NCBI GenBank assembly: GCA_001770175.1
Contig: MEQK01000076.1
Span: 5,836 to 48,967 of the forward strand
Reading direction: 5' to 3'
DNA length: 43,132 nt
From: Bdellovibrionales bacterium RIFOXYD1_FULL_55_31
GTDB lineage: Bacteria; Bdellovibrionota; UBA1018
In this document: positions 21,535 through 30,094 of the stretch, in pieces
How positions within the stretch are numbered: the first letter of the stretch is position 1
How the letters are laid out: every line of letters begins with the position of its first letter
Translations under genes and position numbers: made by a program
The notes under the pieces: model-generated
What the model was told of the DNA's origin: nothing
Seen by the model: the letters and a program-made list of their open reading frames with translations, nothing else
Databases searched by the model: none

Positions 21535-21947
21535 CGCATCACCGAACGAAGATCCGCGAGGCAGTCGTCGACCTACTTAAAGGCGCCACGTCTGCCGGCA
21601 TGAACGTTTTTCCGAGTCGGATTGGTCCACTCTGGAATATGCCGCTTCCGCTAATTCTGATCTATCTTCGCGACGAGACAGTCAGCCCGATATCATCGCT
21701 TCCGAAACCGCGAGAGCGAAAGCCGCAGCTCGCGATCGAAGTTCGGGCAAATGCCGCCGATGAAACCGCCGAAGCAACTCTCGACAGCATTGCGGCAGAA
21801 ATTGAACAGATCATGGATGCGAATCCAAGGCTGAGGGGAACGGTTCAGAGTTCCGGATTTCAAAGCACAGAAATGGATTTATCGGCGATTGGAGATAAAC
21901 CGATCGCTGCTGCACGCCTGACCTATGGGGTCACTTATGAAGAATGA
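21531..21947 (+). CDS. Tail terminator (lambda gpU-like)
   Basis: A 138-residue protein. HRTKIREAVVDLLKG, FPSRIGPLWNMPLPLILIYLRDETVSP, RKPQLAIEVRANAADETAEATLDSIAAEIEQIM and LTYGVTYEE match the gpU minor-tail family. It caps the tail tube as a hexamer and binds the head connector. Position between adaptor and tube protein agrees. Confidence 0.8.
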   Translation: MTHHRTKIREAVVDLLKGATSAGMNVFPSRIGPLWNMPLPLILIYLRDETVSPISSLPKPRERKPQLAIEVRANAADETAEATLDSIAAEIEQIMDANPRLRGTVQSSGFQSTEMDLSAIGDKPIAAARLTYGVTYEE

Positions 21948-21987
21948 ATTCAATGGACGGAGTCCTTAAAACGAAAGGGGAATAGCT

Positions 21988-22866
21988 ATGTTGTCCAATC
22001 CACGAATATTTTATGGGGTCTACTCGGTGACTCCGTACAGCCGCACCACCGGTGAGCCATATAGTACGGCGAAGGTCGTTGGCGAGGCGGCGGTCGCTTT
22101 GTCTGGAGAAACGAACAAACTGTTCGGGGGAGCCTCGAAATTTCCTTATGCGATTGAGGACGGTCCGATCAACTCCGATATTTCGCTGAAACTGAAAGAG
22201 TATCCGGACTTTCTGTTCGAGCTCTTCTTGGGAAAAAAGCCCACTACCGCAGCGGTTGACGCGGCAGGCGCGGTTACGGCAATCACGAACGTTAAGGGGG
22301 TAAGCGTTGTTGCCGCGACTGGTATTGCGTCTGCAACAGTTAAGGCAGCCAGTAAGACCGACCTAAAATTCACGAAGTACATCGTTAAAGCGACCGACGC
22401 CACGCACGTTGATGTTTATGCCATGAGCGACATCGATTTCGCGCGCGGAACGGACAAAGCATTCGAAAATGACGCCCTCAAAATCACAGCGGCTCCGCTT
22501 GCGATCGCCCAGGGAGTGCCGACCGAAATCCCAGGGTTTGGGCTGGAACTCACCGGCGGGGCCGGGATTATTGCCCTCGTCGCCGGCGACACGGCCGTTT
22601 TCGAAGTGAAGCCTCCTTCGACGTCTTCGATGAGCGTTCGGATTGGAGGTGCCGCGGATCTGTATCCTGAGTTCGGGCTGATTCTGATGGCTCAACAAAG
22701 GAGCAATGGCGAAATGTGTGAAATGGATATTTTCCGAGCGAAGGGGATTGGATTGCCAATTTCTTTTGCCGAAAAGGCCTATTCTGAAGCAGAAATCAAG
22801 GTCCAGGCGTTCTATGATGCAGCGAAGAGTGGTGTATTCGATCTCCGCTGGATCCAGACGAGCTGA
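21988..22866 (+). CDS. Major tail tube protein
   Basis: A 292-residue protein. No strong family strings, but it sits immediately after the tail terminator and upstream of the G/GT chaperone and tape measure. That slot always holds the tube subunit. Beta-rich sequence with an Ala/Val/Thr-rich central domain (VDAAGAVTAITNVKGVSVVAATG) resembling an inserted Ig-like module, and a C-terminal FAEKAYSEAEIKVQAFYDAAKSGVFDL. RBS AAAGGGGAATAGCT. Followed by a real terminator. Confidence 0.75.
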   Translation: MLSNPRIFYGVYSVTPYSRTTGEPYSTAKVVGEAAVALSGETNKLFGGASKFPYAIEDGPINSDISLKLKEYPDFLFELFLGKKPTTAAVDAAGAVTAITNVKGVSVVAATGIASATVKAASKTDLKFTKYIVKATDATHVDVYAMSDIDFARGTDKAFENDALKITAAPLAIAQGVPTEIPGFGLELTGGAGIIALVAGDTAVFEVKPPSTSSMSVRIGGAADLYPEFGLILMAQQRSNGEMCEMDIFRAKGIGLPISFAEKAYSEAEIKVQAFYDAAKSGVFDLRWIQTS

Positions 22867-22889
22867 TCTGCTCCGACCAAAATGAAAAC

Positions 22890-22925
22890 AAAGGGCCTCA
22901 GCCGGTTTCGGGTGGGGCCCTTTTT
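22890..22925 (+). terminator. Rho-independent terminator after tail tube gene
   Basis: AAAGGGCC and GGCCCTTT pair across a loop, ending in TTTTTA. It closes the connector-capsid-tube transcript and lies at the 3' end of the leftward moron, so it can serve both strands. Confidence 0.8.
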
Positions 22926-23101
22926 ATCAGCACCCTTCGACGACAATTCAGGGCCGAATAGACGAGCCATACGCTTTCTTTTCCATTTGCATACAGTCGA
23001 GCAAGGGTGCGGATCCTGTTCTTTTCCGCTAGAGTGACTCGAAATCTACAGAACAAGGTCTTCGGATTCTTTGATCGCGGCCGTCCGGCTTTACGTTTCA
23101 T
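22898..23101 (-). CDS. Leftward moron, ribbon-helix-helix-like
   Basis: A 67-residue basic protein, the only leftward gene within the tail operon. RKAGRPRSKNPKTLFCRFRVTLAEKNRIRTLARLYANG has the strand-helix-helix look of CopG/Arc regulators after an AT-hook-like GRPRSK. It is bracketed by the terminator and by late motif C, the classic moron arrangement that allows expression from the prophage. The end of the frame overlaps the terminator. Function unknown; perhaps a host-gene regulator. Confidence 0.55.
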   Translation of the reverse strand: MKRKAGRPRSKNPKTLFCRFRVTLAEKNRIRTLARLYANGKESVWLVYSALNCRRRVLIKRAPPETG

Positions 23102-23145
23102 CCGAATAATGTGTCACTGAAACTCATTTTTCTAGCAGTATTTTC

Positions 23146-23178
23146 TTGGTGAAAAATAGCGTTCGCGCTCAGGCTCGA
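23146..23178 (+). promoter_or_regulatory. 33-bp late motif, copy C (before tail chaperone)
   Basis: It matches copies A and B at 24 of 33 positions, including TTGGT, AAAAT, CGTTCGC and CTCAG at identical spacing. It restarts transcription after the terminator and leftward moron. Only four bases separate it from the chaperone ATG, so if it is a promoter the message would be nearly leaderless. Confidence 0.5.
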
Positions 23179-23182
23179 CTTT

Positions 23183-23689
23183 ATGAGGCCCATTAAACTT
23201 GAGGAACTCGTTCCTCTTCCCGGCGAATTCTACCTTCGCGCAACCCAGAAGACATATCACCTCCGTCCGGTCAGCATCGAAGACCGGGTTTGGATCACGA
23301 GCAAATATGGCTCTGAATTGCAGCAGATATTCAGAGAGGTGAGGGCAAAGGAAATCGCAGCGATAGCCTTTCATCAGCTCACTGATAAGGACAAGGCCGA
23401 TTTCAAAAAGAAGACGGTCGAAATCGTGGACGAAGAGGGCAACACGAAAGAGACGGAGCTCGGCGGAGTCGTGGTCTTAAGGATGCTCATTCAGGGAAAT
23501 GACGAGATTACCGCGGTCCTAACTGCGCTCCTCCACACGATCGGGATCTCAGAACCCCTCATTGAAGAAATGGCGGCGGACGCTGATTCAGAACTGGCTC
23601 AAAAAAAAAACGAGAATGTGACTGGGGAGAGGTCTTTGACATCATTGCCAGCGAATATGGATGGAGCTTCGACCAAATCCGTAGGCTGA
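23183..23689 (+). CDS. Tail assembly chaperone, short form (gpG-like)
   Basis: A 168-residue protein. LEELVPLPGEFYLRATQKTYHLRPVSIEDRVWITSKYG and LTALLHTIGISEPLIEEM are consistent with G-type chaperones that coat the tape measure. The zero frame passes the ten-A run and ends at 23689; the tail after that run is low quality (NENVTGERSLTSLPAN), as usual for the unshifted product. Most ribosomes should make this form. Confidence 0.8.
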   Translation: MRPIKLEELVPLPGEFYLRATQKTYHLRPVSIEDRVWITSKYGSELQQIFREVRAKEIAAIAFHQLTDKDKADFKKKTVEIVDEEGNTKETELGGVVVLRMLIQGNDEITAVLTALLHTIGISEPLIEEMAADADSELAQKKNENVTGERSLTSLPANMDGASTKSVG

Positions 23690-23901
23690 CATTGAGGGAG
23701 GTTCGAATTGCATTGGATAATATCGGGACCAGAACGCACCAGAAAATGCGCTTCGACGCCGGCCTGCACGGTTTTACTCTTTCGGAAAACACGAGCGGGA
23801 ACAAACCAGTGAGCCTTACCCCTCGGCAAAAGCAAATTCTGGACACTGCTCTATCAGATACCCTGGCACGCAAGCGGGCTGAAGCGAGGTTGAATGGCTG
23901 A
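23183..23901 (+). CDS. Tail assembly chaperone, -1 frameshift form (gpGT-like)
   Basis: At the A-run 23601-23610 a -1 slip joins residue about 142 to the frame of ORF 23692-23901. It gives about 239 residues with a well-formed T domain: CDWGEVFDIIASEYGWSFDQIRRLTLREVRIALDNI ... LTPRQKQILDTALSDTLARKRAEARL. The T ORF has coding-quality sequence upstream of its first Met, right back to the slippery site, which proves the join better than the Met-to-stop ORF does. The long form recruits the tube subunit to the tape measure in lambda. Confidence 0.85.
23601..23611 (+). promoter_or_regulatory. Slippery sequence A10C for -1 frameshift
   Basis: In the zero frame the bases read CAA AAA AAA AAC; sliding back one gives AAA AAA AAA CGA. 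Any A AAA AAA heptamer works. No strong downstream structure is obvious by eye. Confidence 0.8.
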
Positions 23902-26125
23902 TCTCGTCATTCGGATTTCTGGGAAAATTGACGACTTCGACAAGGCCATCGGAGAGGTTCAAGACAAGACCGACGGTTTGGAGTCGAAGCTCTCGACTAT
24001 CGCTAAGACCTCAGCAATCGCTTTCGCGGCGCTCTCGGGCGAGGTCCTTTTCGCCGCCAAGGCCTTTGGAGAGTCTGAGGAGACAGCCCGGCGCCTCACT
24101 CTCGCCATGCGGAACCAGGGAATATACAGCAAGGAACTCGAGGACCAGTACAACTCTACCGCGGAAGCCATTCAGAATCTGACCGGCATCGATGACGACG
24201 CCATAAAGAGCGGGATGGCAATGCTGCAAAGCATGATCGGTCAGACAGAGATATCGAAAGAACTCACACAGGCTGTTGTCGACCTTTCTGCCGAGGACGG
24301 AAATCTGAAGGGTGCTTTTGAGGCAGTCGGAAGGGCGATTGATGGAAATGTAAAAGGGCTGAAGAGTTACAGCATCGTGATCGACGCCAATCTTTCTCAG
24401 CAAGAGAGAATGGAAAAGATAATCGAGATCGTAAATCAGCGATATGCCGACCAGGGGGCTGCTGCAAACAAGGGCATCTCCGGGGTGAGGGGGCTCCAAA
24501 CTGCGCTCGGGAACCTCCAAGAAGACATTGGTGCCAGATTCGCCCCCGCACTGGGGCAAGCAATCAAGTCACTCACGGACTTTTTCAATACCGTCCGTCA
24601 AAACCAGGCCATGGTCGGTTTCATTGCGGATAACATCAAGGTGGGAATTGTCCTCTCTGGGCTCGGGGTCTCGCTCGCCACAGCGGGCGTCGCATTTCTA
24701 AAGCTCAAGCAGGCAATTGAGCTCTCGTCGATAGCGATGAGAATTTTTGGCACGTCTTCAAAAGCTGCGCTGATCACGTCCGGAATCGGGCTTGCCGTTA
24801 TCGCCCTTGGCGAGGCGTTCATTTATTTCTCAAACAAGGCTGAAGCCGGCACACAGAAGGCAAGCAAAGCGATCACGGACCATTCAGAGAGCATCAAGAA
24901 GCTTCGGTCCGAAATCGAAGCTCTTCAGAGGACGATGCCAGACACTGGTGGCAAGGAATCGTATCAGGTCGACTACAGAACTCAGCAGATGGCGAAAAGC
25001 ATACAGGCCCAGCTTGAGATGAAGCGCCAGCAGCTCGCCGAAGAGGAACGATTGCAAGCCGAGTTCGACCAGAACCAAGCAAAAAAATCGATGGGCGACG
25101 CGGCAGAACAGGAGCGTAGGGCGAAGAATCAACGTCTCATCGATGCAAATCGCGCTCAGAACGAGCTCATGAAACTTGAAGCCCAGAACGCATCGGCTGC
25201 GATGATCTCGCTCAAGAAGCAAGAAGCTGATCTCCTCGTAAAAATCGAAGATGAGAAATATGCAAAGACTCGCGATCAGATGCTTTCTCGCGTTCAAGAG
25301 CTCCGGCAGCTCCAGGATGAGCAGCAGCTCATCGATCGTGAGCAAACCGCCGCTTTTAACGAGCAGATTTTAGCTGACAACGAGGAGTTTCAGGCCCTGA
25401 CCACGGAGCAAAAACAAAACTTCCTCCTCCAAAATCAAGCGGCCTTACAGTCTGAGCTCCTGGTCGACGGGACTGTCCGTCAAGATGCTGCGAAACGGCG
25501 AATGTTGGATCAAATCGCCGCCAATAACCAGTTCCTTCTGGAGCAGCAGAAATACGGGACCGCGTACGCGACCATCAACAAGGTAATGCATTCCGAAGTC
25601 TACAAGGGGTCCAAACAGGCATTTGGGGAACTCGCGGAATTGCAGACCAGCAGTAATGCGACTCTAAAATCAATCGGAAAGGCTGCCGCGATCGCGAACA
25701 TCATAATCAAGACGGCCGAGTCGGCCATGAATATCTACGCTGGATTTGCCACGATTCCGATCGTCGGGCCAGTGCTCGGCGCGGCCGGCGCCGCTGCTGC
25801 TGCCCTATTCGGAGCCGAACAATTGGGCAAGGTCACTGCGGCTGCAAAGGGCGGCCTGATCACCGGCGGAATCAGGGGGGTTGATAGCGTGCCGGTTCTG
25901 GCGCAAGCGGGAGAACTGGTCACTCCGAGGTCTAACTATGAAGAGGTCATCGGATCCGTCCGAGCTCAAAGAGAGGCTGAGAAGCTCGGCATGAACGCGG
26001 CCGTAGGAGCAGAATCCGGCGAGCCGATCAATATTGTTCTTACTCTGAGAAATAACCTGATCGAGTTCGTGGAGGCCGGGATCGTAGAGAGACGGAATTT
26101 AAACCTTTCAATTCAAGGCGCGTAG
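23894..26125 (+). CDS. Tape measure protein
   Basis: A 743-residue protein. The N-terminal coiled coil (ISGKIDDFDKAIGEVQDKTDGLESKLSTIAKTSAIAFAALSGEVLFAAKAFGESEE) is typical of tape measures. Hydrophobic segments (GIVLSGLGVSLATAGVAFL, ALITSGIGLAVIALGEAFIYF, and IPIVGPVLGAAGAAAAALFGA near the end) are followed by the common AAKGGLITGGIRGVDSVPVLAQAGELVTPRSNYEEV. Length predicts a tail of about 110 nm at 0.15 nm per residue. It overlaps the T frame by eight bases. Confidence 0.93.
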   Translation: MADLVIRISGKIDDFDKAIGEVQDKTDGLESKLSTIAKTSAIAFAALSGEVLFAAKAFGESEETARRLTLAMRNQGIYSKELEDQYNSTAEAIQNLTGIDDDAIKSGMAMLQSMIGQTEISKELTQAVVDLSAEDGNLKGAFEAVGRAIDGNVKGLKSYSIVIDANLSQQERMEKIIEIVNQRYADQGAAANKGISGVRGLQTALGNLQEDIGARFAPALGQAIKSLTDFFNTVRQNQAMVGFIADNIKVGIVLSGLGVSLATAGVAFLKLKQAIELSSIAMRIFGTSSKAALITSGIGLAVIALGEAFIYFSNKAEAGTQKASKAITDHSESIKKLRSEIEALQRTMPDTGGKESYQVDYRTQQMAKSIQAQLEMKRQQLAEEERLQAEFDQNQAKKSMGDAAEQERRAKNQRLIDANRAQNELMKLEAQNASAAMISLKKQEADLLVKIEDEKYAKTRDQMLSRVQELRQLQDEQQLIDREQTAAFNEQILADNEEFQALTTEQKQNFLLQNQAALQSELLVDGTVRQDAAKRRMLDQIAANNQFLLEQQKYGTAYATINKVMHSEVYKGSKQAFGELAELQTSSNATLKSIGKAAAIANIIIKTAESAMNIYAGFATIPIVGPVLGAAGAAAAALFGAEQLGKVTAAAKGGLITGGIRGVDSVPVLAQAGELVTPRSNYEEVIGSVRAQREAEKLGMNAAVGAESGEPINIVLTLRNNLIEFVEAGIVERRNLNLSIQGA

Positions 26126-26128
26126 AAA

Positions 26129-26932
26129 ATGCCAAGTCAAATCATCGTCTTCAAAAAGAACATCTGCGATTACGGAAATTCGGAGGTTGTTCTTTCCGCG
26201 AGCGCGGCAGGTGAGTTCGTGAACTATTTACGGGACCGGTCAAACCGCACTGGATGGATGACGACCGGCAGCTCAGATGCTGAGCAAGTCACTTTGACCG
26301 CAGACTTCGGCGATACGAGGGACTTCGATTCTTTGCTCTTGGTCAAGCAGAACTTCAAAAGTTACTCGGCTCAATACGAGGATCCCGTAACCGAGCAAAT
26401 GGTGGATTTCAGCACCCCGATAAATGTCCTGAACAATCAGGATGAGGTCGCTTATCACCATTTTCAAAAAGTCGCGTCTAAAAAGCTCGAAATCAAGATC
26501 AACGGGACGATGATCCCGAACAGCGAAAAACGGATGTGTCAGTTGATCGCGACCGAACTGCGCGGCCAGTTTCAAGCTTGGCCAGTAATCAAAGATCCAA
26601 CACATTCCAGGAACAGAACCAAAACCAAGATGCTTTCCGGGAAGCAGAGCGTCCGAGAAAACGTTGGAGGAACCTCTTTCAAATTGAAGGTAAAAATTCT
26701 GAAGAATCAGGCTGATATTGATCTGGTCGAGAGCATGTACGACTCGAGTGAGGGATTCTTGGTTTGGCCATGCGGCGGCGACAGCTCTCAATTTATTTCA
26801 TCAATCAAGGGTTACAGGAAGGAAGATATCTTCCTGATGAAGTGTGAAAACGAGTACGAGTCCGAACGCTACGGCGGATTCTATCAGTCCGGAATCGAGC
26901 TTGGGATGAATTTAGCGGAGGTTGTAGACTGA
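26129..26932 (+). CDS. Distal tail protein-like
   Basis: A 267-residue protein in the first slot after the tape measure, where the distal tail protein (Dit) or gpM/L-type protein sits. The N-terminal half contains RDRSNRTGWMTTGSSDAEQVTLTADFGDTRDFDSLLLVKQNFKSYSAQY, a galectin/carbohydrate-like beta sandwich in appearance. The second half has SRNRTKTKMLSGKQSVRENVGGTSFKLKVKI and a WPCGGDSSQF segment. Assignment comes from position and beta-rich pattern, not from a recognised family. Confidence 0.5.
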   Translation: MPSQIIVFKKNICDYGNSEVVLSASAAGEFVNYLRDRSNRTGWMTTGSSDAEQVTLTADFGDTRDFDSLLLVKQNFKSYSAQYEDPVTEQMVDFSTPINVLNNQDEVAYHHFQKVASKKLEIKINGTMIPNSEKRMCQLIATELRGQFQAWPVIKDPTHSRNRTKTKMLSGKQSVRENVGGTSFKLKVKILKNQADIDLVESMYDSSEGFLVWPCGGDSSQFISSIKGYRKEDIFLMKCENEYESERYGGFYQSGIELGMNLAEVVD

Positions 26933-28161
26933 TGGCTCTATTCAGAGTCTACATCCGACCCTTTGACGACGACGGAAATTACACATCATGGGTGGAGATT
27001 TCGAAGTATGTGTCGGCTCGAGCCCTCTCGGCTCTCGAGCAATCAATCGACTCTTCAGATTACCAGCTTGGTGTCTTTAGATATCCGAACTTCAATCTAA
27101 CTTTGGATAACCGAGACGGATCCTTCTCGGACGTTGGTGGCGCTCAAACAATATTCAGATATAAGCGCAGTGGTAGCCAAATTAAGGTGACGTTTTGTGA
27201 ACGGGAGTTCCCGCCCCTTTGTGGGTTCATGATTTGTGGAGATCCCGAGTCCGCAATGCTCTGGACCGAATTGACTGTTTTCAAGGGATTGCTGAACGAC
27301 GAGAGCTGCACACAATCAATCGCTGACGACACGATTACTTTCAACGTGCTTGGATTCGAATCCGAATTCTCGAGGGCTATCGTGCCGTTCGGGACCGTTC
27401 ACAATGGGGACCTGACCTCAGCTGTAATATTCAACTGTCTCAATCAGGATCAGATCACGAATCTGCTGACGGTCGATCAGGCGAACATCAGCGTAGGGAT
27501 TGATCAGCAAATCGACAGTATTGCCAGTCTCCAGAACAAAACCGTCAAAGAAGGACTGGACAAACTTTTATTGGCCACGAACAGCGTTCTCTTCATCGAG
27601 AACGACACAATCTATATTTCGGCCCGAACTCCCACAGCGGAGGTGAAATCGACATTCTATGGTCAGGCTTCGGCGCTCGGGCCAGAGAATATTCAGAATC
27701 TTTTCGATGTGAAGAATGGTCTGAGCCGAACCTTTAATTTCTTCTCTTGGAAGGATGCTCCGGCCGCCATGGTTACTGATCCTACCTCTACCACGAAATA
27801 CGGAATCAGAAAGAAGGAGCTTGATCTCGACTTTTTCGAAATAGCTCAAAAGCAGGTCAACATTCTCACGGCACTTCGAAATGAGTTTTCGACACCGAAG
27901 CAGGAGCTGTCGGTCACGATGCCGGCAACCCCTATCACCGTAGGGATTCGAGTTCTTGACCGGATCGCCATTGATTACCCGACTGTTCTAATACCAGCGG
28001 AGTCCGAAGTTCCTGTTTGTGGCGCCGCGGAGTTTGACGTCGCGGTTATGCCAGACGCGGCATGGAGCTTTTCTTTGGACACTGACACGCATTTCAAGGT
28101 CATTAGCAAAAAAGTGAATCCAGGTGCGTTGACCGTCGATTTCAGGTTGAGGGAGATTTAG
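26932..28161 (+). CDS. Tail hub/tip protein
   Basis: A 409-residue protein overlapping the previous stop. VEISKYVSARALSALEQSIDSSDYQLGVFRYPNFNLTLDNRDGSFSDV is reminiscent of hub proteins (gp27/Tal N-terminal folds). Later SIASLQNKTVKEGLDKLLLATNSVLFIENDTIYISAR looks like a second beta barrel domain. The position between Dit-like and fibres supports a baseplate hub. It has no tail lysozyme motif that I can see. Confidence 0.55.
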   Translation: MALFRVYIRPFDDDGNYTSWVEISKYVSARALSALEQSIDSSDYQLGVFRYPNFNLTLDNRDGSFSDVGGAQTIFRYKRSGSQIKVTFCEREFPPLCGFMICGDPESAMLWTELTVFKGLLNDESCTQSIADDTITFNVLGFESEFSRAIVPFGTVHNGDLTSAVIFNCLNQDQITNLLTVDQANISVGIDQQIDSIASLQNKTVKEGLDKLLLATNSVLFIENDTIYISARTPTAEVKSTFYGQASALGPENIQNLFDVKNGLSRTFNFFSWKDAPAAMVTDPTSTTKYGIRKKELDLDFFEIAQKQVNILTALRNEFSTPKQELSVTMPATPITVGIRVLDRIAIDYPTVLIPAESEVPVCGAAEFDVAVMPDAAWSFSLDTDTHFKVISKKVNPGALTVDFRLREI

Positions 28162-28812
28162 ATGAGCACAAATAGGCTGAAGCTCAGAATTGACGGGCAG
28201 CCGATGGACGTGAGCTGGTTCAACTCAATCAAGGAGGCGATTTCCGGGGCACTCGTTCCGAGGCATTTTGAAACGAGTTTACCGACTGCAGAAGCCGCAA
28301 ACCTCGGCTCCCCAACTTGGCGATGGAAACGGATTTATAGAAGGGCTGGTGGCCTTTATGCCGGATGCATTAAGGCTAAATACGACTACGCCGGTGCCGT
28401 CCTTATCGAACAGGGGTGGATGAGGTGTGACGGCCGGATTGTGAGCCAGGCCAATTACGATGCCGAGCACGGAGCTGGATCATGGGCCGCATACATCGGC
28501 ACGAGCCCGCTTCAGGGAAAGTACCTTCCAAATTTTGCGACCACGTACATAGGCCACAAGCCAGGCGCAAAGCCGACCGGAGATGTTCCATTCGTCCCGA
28601 CTGGGTCGAACATGTTCGACTTCGAACACGCACACCCGCAGACCACATCGGACACGCCTAATCCAAATATGGGAAAAAATCTTGCGATGTACGAAGCGAG
28701 AAATACTCCACCGGATCATCAGCATACGATGAACTGGACGAATGCGTTAGTCGGGGAAAAGGTAATCTCACCAGAAGCGCTGGCTGTAAAAATATTCATG
28801 AGGATTATATGA
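28162..28812 (+). CDS. Tail collar/fibre paralogue 1
   Basis: A 216-residue protein. It shares with the next two genes the core GWMRCDGRIVSQANYDAEHGAGSWAAYIG ... GKYLPN, then HAHPQTTS and a later HQHT pair, and ends VKIFMRII. The N-terminal WFNSIKEAISGALVPRH motif is also shared. The core resembles phage tail-collar domains of short fibres. The HxH pairs recall iron-binding HxH repeats in T4 fibre tips. Probably receptor binding, with variable loops between conserved blocks. Confidence 0.8.
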   Translation: MSTNRLKLRIDGQPMDVSWFNSIKEAISGALVPRHFETSLPTAEAANLGSPTWRWKRIYRRAGGLYAGCIKAKYDYAGAVLIEQGWMRCDGRIVSQANYDAEHGAGSWAAYIGTSPLQGKYLPNFATTYIGHKPGAKPTGDVPFVPTGSNMFDFEHAHPQTTSDTPNPNMGKNLAMYEARNTPPDHQHTMNWTNALVGEKVISPEALAVKIFMRII

Positions 28813-29441
28813 GCGCCGAGGATCTGATTACGAGCTTCGGAAAGTACGCCACCGCGGCCCTCTTTAACCGAGTTCGTAGTATTCTTTCTGGAGATATCTT
28901 GCCCAGAAACTTGCTAGGGCAAGTTCAGGACTGCGCCGGGAGCCTAGGAGCTGAGAATTTTGAATATTTGAAAGCACATGTACGGGCAGGAGATCTTTTT
29001 CCAGGCGCGTTCCTCACATCCTTCGACGCGAACTCAGCACCACAGGGATACATGGAATGCGATGGCCGGATCATCAATAAAGAAAACTACGATGCCGAGC
29101 ACGGGGCTGGAACATGGGAGACCTACATCGGAAGCTCGGTTCTCGAAGGAAGATATCTTCCAAATCTAAACGATCTGTATACGGTTGGCGGCGACACACA
29201 AGAAGGAACGGCGCCGATCACGACTGTAGGGAATCCGGGCCACCAGGTCGACTTATCGCACACCCATTCGGGGGTTACCGGACCGTCTACTCTTTATGAA
29301 AACGTTCAGAGAAGTACCGGAAGTGTCGTTTCTGGATACGGCCACACGCACAATTTTTCTACTGGGCAGGCAGACATTCCTCTCAGCTTAACGCTTATTC
29401 CAAAAACGCTGACCGCCAGAACCTTCCTGAGGATCATATGA
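28809..29441 (+). CDS. Tail collar/fibre paralogue 2
   Basis: A 210-residue protein. N-terminal LFNRVRSILSGDILPRN, core GYMECDGRIINKENYDAEHGAGTWETYIG, GRYLPNLNDLYTVGG, then LSHTHSGVTG and GHTHNF, end TARTFLRII. Same architecture as its neighbours with different variable regions. ATGA overlap on both sides suggests stoichiometric synthesis. Confidence 0.8.
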   Translation: MSAEDLITSFGKYATAALFNRVRSILSGDILPRNLLGQVQDCAGSLGAENFEYLKAHVRAGDLFPGAFLTSFDANSAPQGYMECDGRIINKENYDAEHGAGTWETYIGSSVLEGRYLPNLNDLYTVGGDTQEGTAPITTVGNPGHQVDLSHTHSGVTGPSTLYENVQRSTGSVVSGYGHTHNFSTGQADIPLSLTLIPKTLTARTFLRII

Positions 29442-30094
29442 GTTCTGACTCGCTACCAACCAGAAAGCCGAAGCAGACGATGCGATCCACATGGATGCAT
29501 GCGATCAATCAGACACTTATCGGCGATCTCGTTCCGAGGAATCCATCTGGAGTTGCGCAATCGATCGCGGGAGCGCTTGGAACGGTTTTCTATCCCTTTA
29601 AAAAGATGTTCATCGTCGCGGGTGAGTATGGCCCGGGGGATATTATTTGGGCTTACGATTTCGCAGGCATGATTCCGCCTGGCCAAGGGTGGATGAAGAT
29701 GGACGGGCGAATAGTCAGCGAAGCAAACTATGATGCAGAACACGGAGCGGGATCGTGGGCTGAATACGCTGCTGCCAGTCCGCTCGTCGGGAAATACCTT
29801 CCTAACATGACAGGAAAGTATCTAATTGGAACGTCGGGGTCCACGCAAAATGGATTAGTTCCTATTACCTATGCTGGCAATCCGGCGCATAAGGTCAATT
29901 TGGCTCACACGCACACAGCCATCAATGTGAGCACGGTCGCTCGATCCGGCACGAACTATTTTTCCATGGATAACACTGCTGGGTTTCCGGACTGGGACCA
30001 CAACCACTCGGCGGTGGCAAACTCCGCCCTGTCCGCAGAGCAGGTCATTCAGCCTGAGTCAATCGCGGTGAGATATTACATGAGGGTCATATGA
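29438..30094 (+). CDS. Tail collar/fibre paralogue 3
   Basis: A 218-residue protein. N-terminal TWMHAINQTLIGDLVPRN, core GWMKMDGRIVSEANYDAEHGAGSWAEYAAAS, GKYLPNMTGKYLIG, then LAHTHTAINVS and DHNHSAV, ending AVRYYMRVI. With paralogues 1 and 2 it could form one heteromeric fibre or three alternative tips. Overlaps neighbours by ATGA. Confidence 0.8.
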   Translation: MSSDSLPTRKPKQTMRSTWMHAINQTLIGDLVPRNPSGVAQSIAGALGTVFYPFKKMFIVAGEYGPGDIIWAYDFAGMIPPGQGWMKMDGRIVSEANYDAEHGAGSWAEYAAASPLVGKYLPNMTGKYLIGTSGSTQNGLVPITYAGNPAHKVNLAHTHTAINVSTVARSGTNYFSMDNTAGFPDWDHNHSAVANSALSAEQVIQPESIAVRYYMRVI

